From positions 682,001 to 746,000 of the forward strand of contig NZ_CP192260.1 in NCBI RefSeq assembly GCF_050574275.1: a stretch of 64,000 bases of DNA, read 5' to 3'. Positions within the stretch are counted from its first letter, which is position 1. Each line of letters starts with the position of its first letter. The DNA comes from Virgibacillus_F flavescens. GTDB taxonomy: Bacteria; Bacillota; Bacilli; Bacillales; Amphibacillaceae. The translations under genes were made by a program, and so were the position numbers. This document shows positions 34,736-42,081 of this stretch, one piece after another. The notes beneath the pieces are model-generated. The model saw only the letters and a program-made list of their open reading frames with translations. It was not told the DNA's origin and ran no database searches.

Positions 34736-37189
34736 TTACTGAGCATGCTTATGACTAGCTGGAATAGCGGCCCACTGCGGGGAATGTTTTTTTATTTTTG
34801 CTACCATCACTGTCATATCATCAGCAATTTCTCCAGACCTGGTTCGGATAACTTCTTCCAGCAGCAAGTCCGCGACTTCTTGTGGGTCCGTTGTTTTCAT
34901 TTCACGAATCTTGCGTTTTAGCCACATGTCCACGTTTTCTACATGTTTTGGTCCTTCGAAAATGCCATCACTCATCATAATCAGCAGATCATCTGCCATT
35001 AACTGCTCTTTGACTATATCGACATCAAATTCCTGAATAATTCCCATCGGCAAGTTGCTGGCTTCAATTTTGATCATTTCATCTCTTCGTTTTATAAAGC
35101 TTGGAGTGGATCCTATTTTCAAGAATCGAACCCCTGCATTGTGCAGATTAATCACTGCCAGATCAAGCGTTGCAAACATTTCATCAGTTGATCGAAGTGA
35201 AAGAATGGAATTAATGGATTTGATTGCTACTTTTTCAGGAATTCCTGTCTGCAGGATCTGTTGCAGTAGACGGAGCGTTTCAACGCTTTCTTCATGGGCG
35301 CGTTCGCCATTTCCCATTCCATCACTAATGGCCATCGCATACTTTCCAGTCCCAAGCTCCATCGTTGTATAACTGTCTCCGGATATAACGCCTCCCCCTT
35401 TTGCCGCATGAGAGACACCCGTTTCAACTACATACTCCTTGGCAGATCCAAAAACGATGAAACAGCTGCCATTTGGAAATGGCGAGATATCTTCCTGCTT
35501 CACTACAATTGATTCATTCAAAATGTCGGAGAGCATAGGAGCAATCAGTTTTGCACCTTCACCCCGGTACTCATATAAATTAACCATCATCTCGATATCG
35601 ATATTCCCTTTATCCAAATTAAAAACATCCAATTTTTCTATTTCTATTCCCATATTGTCGAGTCCCTGAATAATCTGCATTTCTTGTTTTTCATGGTGAT
35701 GACGCTCTTTTAGGATTTCTTTTGCAAAATCATCCATTACCTCCGAGACCCCTTGCAGCTGTTCAGCAACGAAACGTTTACTTTCGGATACTTGCTTCTG
35801 TAATCGTTTATTCGCCTCAAAAACAGTCATCTCTTCTTTCATAACGTCCATTACTTTTTTTGACTTAACACAATGGTTCTCAAAAGCTCGTACATCGCTA
35901 GGAGTTGGTTCACGCTCATCAACCAGATCATTTTTTATAGCCTCCATTAACGAATAGGATTTATCAAACTCCTGCTGCCAGCATCTATTTTTCATAAAGC
36001 AGCCCTGGCAGGTTCTTTCCGTCACCTGACTCAGAAAATAATCAGTCTCCCGTTTATCGTCTGCTTCTTTTTCAGATGCAGTGTATTCAACCGTTTGAAA
36101 GCTTTTCGAGAGTGCTTCGAAAACATCAGAAAACTGTTCCACTCGCTTAGCAGTAACATTCCGCACCTTTTGCAGATACTGTTCCTGTTCATTCGTATAT
36201 TCCTCTGTACCAGGAATATACCTGGACAGCCGTTTAATCCAACTGGCAGGTGTGATAAAAAATAATAAAATAGCTGCAGACGATTCCACAATAGAAGGAA
36301 GTAAATTTGTAGCATCGCCATAAATCCCTACTAAAAAGGTTCCTACCAGCAGACCGATACTGACCCCCATTTTCCTCCCTTCTTTTAATAAACCGCCAAG
36401 CAATCCAGAAAATGCAAGCAGACTCATTTGATAAAGATTTGCGACATTTGCAAGTGACAATATTAAGCCAGCTACTACCCCAACCGTTGAACCAACAGCA
36501 GCACCACCAACAAATGAAAGCATTAAGACAAAGTACCTGGAAAAAATTTGTTCAAGCGACGCATCGTAAATATCCCACCCGATTGTTCCGGTTAATATAG
36601 AGGCAAGTAAGATAATCATACAAACTATTTCTTCATTTTTTAACGTGGGTTTATATTTTTTTGGTGATAATAACGGTATGCTCTGCATAAATATTAATAC
36701 GAGTACCGCACCTAATATCCCTTCAACTGACAGAAGCATCCATTCATACGAGGATAGCTGGTCAGTAATCGAGTAAAGCATAAGCCGGGGTGAAACCGTA
36801 GCGAGAAAAACAAACAGCAGGATAGCTACATGCTGGTTTTTGATACGCTTGAACAATCCAGCAAGAAAAATAAAAACGAGCATCGCAAGTAAAATAAATA
36901 CCCCCTGATCAATAGAATAGCTTATAGCTCCAGCAAAGATTGCCAGCATAACTTTAGGAGCCCTTTCTTTATGTACAAGCCAGACAGTAGCTAAAAATGC
37001 TACCGAAAACGGGGATACTACAGATAAAATGACAGCTCGTCCCAATAAGAAACCAACAATGAAAAACAGCCACCCTTTGTCTATTAAGACAGATTGTGTC
37101 TTAGCGTAAAACTTTCTCCGCCATTTGCTCATAGTACCTTGTCCTGCTCCAAATGCTTTTGTGTCCACTCTTGGCATAGAATCTATCAT
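34736..37189 (-). CDS. spoIIE: Stage II sporulation protein E (SpoIIE phosphatase)
   Basis: SpoIIE dephosphorylates SpoIIAA to release sigma-F in the forespore and also associates with FtsZ at the polar septum. The 817-residue protein has about ten membrane helices (about 35-320). A middle oligomerisation/FtsZ-binding region contains CQGCFMKNRCW. The C-terminal PP2C phosphatase shows ISDGMGNGERAHEES and MMSDGIFEG. The ATG at 37189 is preceded by GGGAGTGG. A Spo0A-type promoter lies upstream. Confidence 0.97.
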   Translation of the reverse strand: MIDSMPRVDTKAFGAGQGTMSKWRRKFYAKTQSVLIDKGWLFFIVGFLLGRAVILSVVSPFSVAFLATVWLVHKERAPKVMLAIFAGAISYSIDQGVFILLAMLVFIFLAGLFKRIKNQHVAILLFVFLATVSPRLMLYSITDQLSSYEWMLLSVEGILGAVLVLIFMQSIPLLSPKKYKPTLKNEEIVCMIILLASILTGTIGWDIYDASLEQIFSRYFVLMLSFVGGAAVGSTVGVVAGLILSLANVANLYQMSLLAFSGLLGGLLKEGRKMGVSIGLLVGTFLVGIYGDATNLLPSIVESSAAILLFFITPASWIKRLSRYIPGTEEYTNEQEQYLQKVRNVTAKRVEQFSDVFEALSKSFQTVEYTASEKEADDKRETDYFLSQVTERTCQGCFMKNRCWQQEFDKSYSLMEAIKNDLVDEREPTPSDVRAFENHCVKSKKVMDVMKEEMTVFEANKRLQKQVSESKRFVAEQLQGVSEVMDDFAKEILKERHHHEKQEMQIIQGLDNMGIEIEKLDVFNLDKGNIDIEMMVNLYEYRGEGAKLIAPMLSDILNESIVVKQEDISPFPNGSCFIVFGSAKEYVVETGVSHAAKGGGVISGDSYTTMELGTGKYAMAISDGMGNGERAHEESVETLRLLQQILQTGIPEKVAIKSINSILSLRSTDEMFATLDLAVINLHNAGVRFLKIGSTPSFIKRRDEMIKIEASNLPMGIIQEFDVDIVKEQLMADDLLIMMSDGIFEGPKHVENVDMWLKRKIREMKTTDPQEVADLLLEEVIRTRSGEIADDMTVMVAKIKKHSPQWAAIPASHKHAQ

Positions 37190-37214
37190 TTCAAATCCAC
37201 TCCCTCTTGGAGTA

Positions 37215-37247
37215 ATTAAAACACAAGAGGAAATTTTATTTTGTCAA
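37215..37247 (-). promoter_or_regulatory. spoIIE promoter, sigma-A with 21-bp spacing
   Basis: On the minus strand, -35 TTGACA (37242-37247) and -10 TTTAAT (37215-37220) are 21 bp apart. Abnormally long spacing is the known mark of Spo0A-activated sigma-A promoters of spoIIE and spoIIG. Confidence 0.75.
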
Positions 37248-37273
37248 AACAACGAACAGTATTCATAAAATCG

Positions 37274-37280
37274 TTCGACT
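37274..37280 (-). promoter_or_regulatory. Putative Spo0A box
   Basis: AGTCGAA on the minus strand matches 6 of 7 bases of the 0A box TGTCGAA. It lies about 26 bp upstream of the spoIIE -35 element, where activator sites are expected. Confidence 0.45.
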
Positions 37281-37478
37281 AACTTCTTTTTAATTTCATC
37301 CCTTTTCTACAAGAATGGGATTCAATATTCTCTCTTTTTATAAACCCGTTCTTATTTGTGTGTCGGGTATGCCGGATATTTCTAATGGAACCGGTCAATC
37401 GGTATACATCTTCCTTTCCCATCAAAATTCGATAAACAACCAGAAATAGGCAGAAAAGTAGTTTATTGAAGGTAGCCA

Positions 37479-37507
37479 TTGACACCAGTCGCGTTGTGAT
37501 GTATTAT
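37479..37507 (+). promoter_or_regulatory. tRNA-Met promoter
   Basis: -35 TTGACA (37479-37484) and -10 TATTAT (37502-37507) with 17-bp spacing, about 13 bp before the tRNA on the plus strand. The rest of 37190-37526 holds only this and the divergent spoIIE promoter. Confidence 0.8.
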
Positions 37508-37526
37508 AAATTTTGTGGCTAAATTT

Positions 37527-37600
37527 GGCGGCGTAGCTCAGCTGGCGAGAGCGTACGGTTCATACCCGTGAGGTCGTGGGTTCGATCCCCTCCGCCGCTA
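37527..37600 (+). tRNA. tRNA-Met (CAT), elongator type
   Basis: The cloverleaf has acceptor GGCGGCG/CGCCGCT with a G-T first pair, D arm GCTC/GAGC, anticodon loop TTCATAC, and a T arm in which one pair is T-T. CCA is not encoded, unlike the tRNAs of the rRNA cluster. It is the only plus-strand chromosomal gene here apart from the IS. The location beside spoIIE matches B. subtilis trnSL-Met. Confidence 0.95.
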
Positions 37601-37609
37601 TATAATGTT

Positions 37610-37650
37610 AAAAAGGATTGAATCCCGGTTGGGGATTCAATCCTTTTTTG
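37610..37650 (+). terminator. Terminator of tRNA-Met
   Basis: A perfect 17-bp stem (AAAAAGGATTGAATCCC with its complement) and a 5-base loop, ending in a T-run, 10 bp after the tRNA. Confidence 0.95.
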
Positions 37651-37651
37651 T

Positions 37652-38035
37652 ATGTTTGTGTGGGTTGTGGACTGTATTTCATGGATCACGGACCGTGTTT
37701 TGTGGCTCGGACATTATTTTGCCGGATGTGGATTGTATTCCGGCTAAATCGGATTGTATTTTGCTGGTCATGGACTGTATTTCGTGGCCCGGCAGGTATT
37801 TCACCGAATGTGGACTGTATTCTGGCTGAATCGGATTGTATTTTGCCGGCCATGGACTGTATTCCGAGGATCACGGACCGTATTCCGGGCTCGGACTGTA
37901 TTTCGTCGGATGTGGACTGTATTCCAGCTGAATCGGATTGTATTTCGCCGTGAGTAGACCGTATTCTGGCTGAACCGGATTGTATTTTGCTGGCCGTGGA
38001 CTGTATTCCACTAGCCCCGGAACGTATTTTACCAA
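37652..38035. repeat. Degenerate 21-bp tandem repeat array (about 18 units)
   Basis: Each unit is about 21 bp (range roughly 19-22) around the core GGACTGTATTTCG. Some neighbouring units form a larger motif (ATGTGGACTGTATTC, then CTGAATCGGATTGTATT, then CATGGACTGTATT) that recurs. Because the unit is a multiple of three and poor in stops, several frames stay open on both strands, yielding heptad-like fake proteins (GIQSxxx on the minus strand). No ribosome site supports any of them. Function unknown. Confidence 0.85.
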
Positions 38036-38050
38036 CACAGCAAATCATCA

Positions 38051-38086
38051 AAAAAACAGGCACTGCCTCAATAGGCAGCACCTGTT
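38051..38086 (-). terminator. Terminator after yabR
   Basis: A 14-bp stem with two G-T pairs (AACAGGTGCTGCCT, loop ATTG, AGGCAGTGCCTGTT) followed by T residues on the minus strand. Confidence 0.85.
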
Positions 38087-38128
38087 ATATATATTGATAG
38101 AGCATCTTATATATATTGATAGAGCATC
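38085..38128. repeat. Direct repeat, two 22-bp units
   Basis: Two exact copies of a 22-bp unit that begins TTATATATATTG and ends ATAGAGCATC lie between the yabR stop codon and its terminator. Confidence 0.8.
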
Positions 38129-38144
38129 TTTATATAGACAGCAT

Positions 38145-38528
38145 TTATCCCCGCTTAGCACCCCGGCCTCCACGTTTGGTTTCTGTTTGCTTCTTTAAAG
38201 AAGCTAAACGGTCTTCCGAATCCTTTAGAAATTTGCTCATCTTTTGGTCAAATGTTTCACTGCGCTCACGAGGGTTTCGCGTGCGTACCGGCTTGTCTTT
38301 AGCCTTTTTGATTGAAAGCCCGATTTTACCATCTTTTTCAACATTAATTACCTTTACCAAAACTTCATCACCGACAGTTAAGTGTTCATTAATGTCTTTA
38401 ACATAGTTATCGGCAACCTCACTAATATGAACAAGACCCGTTTTGCCTTCCCCGAGTTCTACAAATGCACCAAAATTAGTGATACCAGTTACTTTACCTT
38501 GCAGCTTGCTGCCTACTTCGATTGACAT
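38145..38528 (-). CDS. yabR: S1 RNA-binding domain protein YabR
   Basis: The 127-residue protein is a single S1 domain (about 1-72: GKVTGITNFGAFVEL...GLVHIS...VKVINVEKDGKIGLSIK) and a basic, disordered tail. It resembles general stress protein 13 and probably binds RNA or ribosomes. It follows divIC as in B. subtilis. Confidence 0.93.
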   Translation of the reverse strand: MSIEVGSKLQGKVTGITNFGAFVELGEGKTGLVHISEVADNYVKDINEHLTVGDEVLVKVINVEKDGKIGLSIKKAKDKPVRTRNPRERSETFDQKMSKFLKDSEDRLASLKKQTETKRGGRGAKRG

Positions 38529-38603
38529 AAAAAAAATGCTCCTCCTTAAAAGTTTAAATAATATCTTACTATGTTATATTATAGCCAAGTTTATAAAAGT
38601 GTG

Positions 38604-38984
38604 TCAATAAGATGGCTCTTCATCGGGAAGTTTAAAAATTAATTCGCCTTCTTTTGAGAAGAAATAGTTGGTTCGAGCTATCTCTAACACATATTCTTCA
38701 TTTTGCAGAAGTTGAATTTCCTCTTGAAGATCTGTTTCTTTTTTCTCAAGATTTGCCATCTTGTTCTGTAATTGTTCATATTGCTCTTCTTTTTCAGCTT
38801 TAAGTGCTCGCTGATCTACGTGGTATGTAATCATAAAGCCTACTGCGATAAGAGCTACGATAGAAAATAACACAAGACGTCGCATCAGACGTTGTTTCTT
38901 TCTCTTTTGTCTTCCTTTGTGTGCATCGTATTTTTCCATATAATCTGAACTCAATCTCGTTACCGTTTTTTTCTTTGCGTTCAC
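38604..38984 (-). CDS. divIC: Cell division protein DivIC
   Basis: A septum protein that works with FtsL and DivIB. The 126-residue protein has a basic N-terminus, one membrane helix (about 35-53), and an extracellular coiled coil (LKAEKEEQYEQLQNKMANLE and following). It is 6 bp after yabQ. Confidence 0.95.
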   Translation of the reverse strand: MNAKKKTVTRLSSDYMEKYDAHKGRQKRKKQRLMRRLVLFSIVALIAVGFMITYHVDQRALKAEKEEQYEQLQNKMANLEKKETDLQEEIQLLQNEEYVLEIARTNYFFSKEGELIFKLPDEEPSY

Positions 38985-38990
38985 AGCTCG

Positions 38991-39590
38991 TTACCTCCTC
39001 TTAAATTTCATATACTTCAGCCATTTCTTACATATATTCTCCATTGTACTATAAAACCCTGCTATTTTGTGTAAATAATTTTTTATTATTTCTGGAAGTA
39101 TTCCATAAATTAGCAGGAATATCCACTTCACAGGGGTAAATATTATTTTTAAAACCGTAAGCAATACAAGGAAAAGCACTTGAATAATAGCTGAAATAGC
39201 AGTGAATAACAATGTGAATACAAAAACAATCGGGGTTACAAGCATCATCCGAACCCCTTTTGATATATAACGATAGATCGATAAAATAAATTTAATCAGA
39301 TGTTCCAGCAACTTTTTATATGCTTCCGCAGCTAACGTCTGGTATGTCGCGAATCCTAACAAACATGCCAGGAATACGTACAATCGTAATTCTCCCGCAT
39401 TTACTCGATATAGAATATAAAATAATAATAATGTTTGCAAAAACCAGAAATTGATCTCCATGAAGTAGGTAAGGAATAACGAGTTTTTCCAATGTTTAGA
39501 TGCCCGCCTGAATGTATCCAGAATCATTCCCAGATAAAAGCCTCCCAGAATCATGGCGAGCATCGTCATAAACTGCACAGAGAGGATCAT
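38991..39590 (-). CDS. yabQ: Spore cortex biosynthesis protein YabQ
   Basis: The 199-residue membrane protein has about five helices and is needed for cortex formation in B. subtilis. It overlaps yabP by 4 bp, so the pair is coupled. Rich in Leu, Ile and Phe with a basic C-terminus. Confidence 0.92.
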   Translation of the reverse strand: MILSVQFMTMLAMILGGFYLGMILDTFRRASKHWKNSLFLTYFMEINFWFLQTLLLFYILYRVNAGELRLYVFLACLLGFATYQTLAAEAYKKLLEHLIKFILSIYRYISKGVRMMLVTPIVFVFTLLFTAISAIIQVLFLVLLTVLKIIFTPVKWIFLLIYGILPEIIKNYLHKIAGFYSTMENICKKWLKYMKFKRR

Positions 39591-39886
39591 CTAAACAGCT
39601 TGCTAAAGAATCCCTTAGCTTTCTCCTGGTGTTGTTCATCTACATAGGAAAGCTCATAAATTTTGCCTTTTATCGAAACTAGTCCTTCACTAACATCCAA
39701 GTTTTTCAGCTGCAGATTTTGACCACGCACAATTAAAAATCCCATCACTGTTTCGAGCAGAAACTCTTCATTATCAAAGCTATCAACTTCTTTAACTCCA
39801 CTGATTTCAACACTCTTACGGTTATTAATTTTAAGTGAATGTTCCAGTGTCACTTGTGGCTGTGTTTCTTTTTCATAATAATTCAT
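39587..39886 (-). CDS. yabP: Sporulation protein YabP
   Basis: The 99-residue protein has the YabP/YqfC fold (HSLKINNRKSVEISGVKEVD...ETVMGFLIVRGQNLQLKNL). In B. subtilis it is made in the mother cell and needed for spore cortex assembly. The ATG at 39886 follows GGAGGG; the frame is open to 39907. Confidence 0.93.
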   Translation of the reverse strand: MNYYEKETQPQVTLEHSLKINNRKSVEISGVKEVDSFDNEEFLLETVMGFLIVRGQNLQLKNLDVSEGLVSIKGKIYELSYVDEQHQEKAKGFFSKLFR

Positions 39887-39968
39887 AAAAATCGCCCTCC
39901 TTATCATTACAACTATATGAAAAGGAGGACAAGTATAGAACTAAATATATGGATGTAAATGGATCAGA

Positions 39969-40241
39969 CTAATGAAGTCCATTTTGATTCTGTTTGATTT
40001 CCTGCATGTGTTGACGCGTGTTATGCAACTGTTCATACGCCTGTTGGAATTGCGGATTCTCCGTCGCCTCTGCCCCCGCTTGATTGCGGGCATCCTGCAA
40101 ATCTTTTTCTACTTTCTGCAGCTGCTGGTACGCTTGCTCAAGTAAGTCAGAATCTGTTCCCTGCGCCTGTCTAACAGCCGCATCAGCCTTTTTAATTTGC
40201 TCGCTGACATGCTGTAATTGCTGATGTAAGTTTTGATGCAC
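39969..40241 (-). CDS. Small Gln-rich coiled-coil protein, unknown function
   Basis: I do not recognise this 90-residue protein. About 21 of the 90 residues are Gln, with many Ala and Glu, and there is no hydrophobic stretch. The pattern predicts helical coiled coil (EQAYQQLQKVEKDLQDARNQ and a similar FQQAYEQLHNTRQHMQEIKQ), perhaps an internal duplication. The start is GTG at 40241, nine bases after GGAGGG. It lies between rqcP and yabP, where B. subtilis has no gene. A palindrome is just upstream. Confidence 0.75.
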   Translation of the reverse strand: MHQNLHQQLQHVSEQIKKADAAVRQAQGTDSDLLEQAYQQLQKVEKDLQDARNQAGAEATENPQFQQAYEQLHNTRQHMQEIKQNQNGLH

Positions 40242-40278
40242 CTTGGTAGTCCCTCCTTTTTTATCAGATTAAAAAATA

Positions 40279-40325
40279 TAGTGTCCCCTCGAGGGGTTTT
40301 ATTATGTATTATTTTTGCGACACTA
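40279..40325. promoter_or_regulatory. Nested palindromes upstream of the Gln-rich gene
   Basis: The perfect 12-bp palindrome CCCCTCGAGGGG (40285-40296) lies within an outer pair TAGTGTC (40279-40285) and GACACTA (40319-40325). It could be an operator or RNA structure in the leader. Confidence 0.45.
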
Positions 40326-40327
40326 AT

Positions 40328-40356
40328 AAAAAAACTCAGCGTTCAGCTGAGTTTTC
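40328..40356 (-). terminator. Terminator after rqcP
   Basis: AAAACTCAGC pairs with GCTGAGTTTT around a 5-base loop and continues as a T-run on the minus strand, 14 bp after the stop of rqcP. Confidence 0.9.
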
Positions 40357-40369
40357 ATAAACAATCCTA

Positions 40370-40627
40370 TTAATCAATCTTTTCTTCTTTCACAACCGTA
40401 TATAGCATGGCTGCTTCGTCTTTCCGTACCACTTCTTTTAAATCGTTAATTTTAATGGTTACGAGCTTTTGACCAAACCGGATAACAAGTTCATCTTCTT
40501 TTGAAACGATAGAAGAGGCTTTTGCCTGATTGCCATTAATGGTAATTCTTCCTTGATCCGCTACTTCTTTGGCTAATGTACGTCGTTTGATTAAGCGTGA
40601 TACTTTTAAAAATTTATCTAATCGCAT
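40370..40627 (-). CDS. rqcP: RqcP (S4-domain ribosome-associated quality control protein)
   Basis: The 85-residue protein is one S4 RNA-binding domain (MRLDKFLKVSRLIKRRTLAKE...). Formerly YabO or HslR; the B. subtilis protein works with RqcH in alanine tailing of stalled nascent chains. I start at the ATG at 40627 because the protein then begins MRLDKFLK like its relatives; GTG at 40636 is also open. It follows yabN directly. Confidence 0.95.
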   Translation of the reverse strand: MRLDKFLKVSRLIKRRTLAKEVADQGRITINGNQAKASSIVSKEDELVIRFGQKLVTIKINDLKEVVRKDEAAMLYTVVKEEKID

Positions 40628-40632
40628 TGTAT

Positions 40633-42081
40633 TCACTCTTTTCCTTTAGCTTGATTCCAATAGTAATCCATTTCTTCCAGTGATGCGTCGGCTAGCTGCT
40701 TTCCTTCTTCTGTAAGTTGTTTCTCTATATACTGAAATCGGGTCATGAATTTCTGATTGGTTTGATTTAATGCTACTTCTGCATTTATTTTATAATATCT
40801 TGCTAGATTTGCAATGACAAATAGTACGTCTCCAAACTCTTTTTCCACTTCACTGCTATCTTTTTTCGTAATAGCTTCCTTCACTTCCGCTAGTTCTTCC
40901 TCTAGCTTTAGCCAGACTGATTCTGTTTCTGACCACTCAAACCCTACCTTAGCAGCTTTCTTCTGAAGTTCAGATGCTTTTGATAGTGAAGGGAAATGCG
41001 CTGGTATTCCATCTAAGTGAGACGGCCGTTCGCTTCTTTTTTCCTCTTGTTTCAATGCATCCCAGTTTTTATAAACTTCTGAAACCGTGTCTGCTTTTGT
41101 ATCGGCAAATACATGCGGATGGCGGTGAATCATTTTATCTGTAATCGATTGAATAACATCGTCAACAGAAAAATATCCATCATCCTCACCGATTTGGCTG
41201 TGCAGCATAACCTGCAGCAAAATATCTCCCAATTCTTCTATAATTCCTTCATCGTCCTGGTTATCGATAGCATCGATTAACTCATAGACTTCTTCAATTG
41301 CGAATTCCCGCAGCGTTTCATGTGTTTGCACCTGGTCCCATGGGCATCCCTCTGGTCCACGCAATGTACGGATAACGTCTCGTAATCGATTAAATGTATG
41401 ATTTAATTTATCCGGCGCTGCTGGCGGGACATATACGCTTGTCAGGTTTCCAACTTCCAGCGCATGATCCAACTCCTCAAGCGGTATCGTTGTAATAGAT
41501 TCAGACTTGCTGCCTGCCGCTTCGACAACTTTAATTGGATAGTCTGGCGGAAGGTCTTCCAACAATGCAAGCTTTACATTAGATGCAATAAAAGCATCGT
41601 AGACCTGGCAAAAAACCAGGTGCTGCTGATGATTTAGATCACTGCGCTTAAAAGAAGTTCCGTCTACAAACTGAAAGCCTTCAATCGGATCTATTTTTAA
41701 TGCAGAGAACAAATCGTCCAGATAGCTTTGGCCACCTACTATTTCAACAGGGACCGCTTCTTGCTCCAGTAAAAGCTGGACTGTTTTCTCTGCCAGCATC
41801 GGATGACCGGGAACGGTATAGACGACAGCGTGCTCATTTGCCTTTCTCAGAAGCTCTTCGACTATTTTGATATACACATCTTCAAATTGATCATTTTTTT
41901 CATAATAGTGATCAAAGGATTCAAAGCTGACCCCTTCTAGTTTCAATGACTCAATAACAGGATGATCGTTTGTTCGTGTGAAAACAGTTTGATTCTTGCT
42001 GGTTAGTTTTTTATAGATGCCTAAGGACAATTGATCGATATCACCTGCCCCAAGACCAATTATTTCGATTTTATTAGCCAT
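40633..42081 (-). CDS. yabN: YabN: tetrapyrrole-methylase-like plus MazG pyrophosphohydrolase fusion
   Basis: The 482-residue protein has an N-terminal SAM-dependent methylase-like domain (about 1-225; IEIIGLGAGDIDQL, VYTVPGHPML) and two MazG NTP-pyrophosphohydrolase repeats. The first is GCPWDQVQTHETLREFAIEE with EELGDILLQ; the second is EEELAEVKEAI with EKEFGDVLF. It likely cleans house-keeping nucleotide pools. It overlaps the upstream gene yabM by 8 bp. Confidence 0.94.
   Translation of the reverse strand: MANKIEIIGLGAGDIDQLSLGIYKKLTSKNQTVFTRTNDHPVIESLKLEGVSFESFDHYYEKNDQFEDVYIKIVEELLRKANEHAVVYTVPGHPMLAEKTVQLLLEQEAVPVEIVGGQSYLDDLFSALKIDPIEGFQFVDGTSFKRSDLNHQQHLVFCQVYDAFIASNVKLALLEDLPPDYPIKVVEAAGSKSESITTIPLEELDHALEVGNLTSVYVPPAAPDKLNHTFNRLRDVIRTLRGPEGCPWDQVQTHETLREFAIEEVYELIDAIDNQDDEGIIEELGDILLQVMLHSQIGEDDGYFSVDDVIQSITDKMIHRHPHVFADTKADTVSEVYKNWDALKQEEKRSERPSHLDGIPAHFPSLSKASELQKKAAKVGFEWSETESVWLKLEEELAEVKEAITKKDSSEVEKEFGDVLFVIANLARYYKINAEVALNQTNQKFMTRFQYIEKQLTEEGKQLADASLEEMDYYWNQAKGKE

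Noticed and set aside
37279..37485. 68-codon minus-strand frame upstream of spoIIE
   Set aside because: It overlaps the tRNA-Met promoter and a Spo0A-like site; no similarity or ribosome site.
37686..38081. A 131-codon minus-strand frame with repeated IQS-type heptads, and overlapping plus-strand frames
   Set aside because: A by-product of the stop-poor 21-bp repeat; several frames are open at once and the start lies in the yabR terminator hairpin.
39908..39968. Possible sigma-E promoter before yabP
   Set aside because: AT-rich motifs resemble the -10 or -35 element, but no pair with acceptable spacing.
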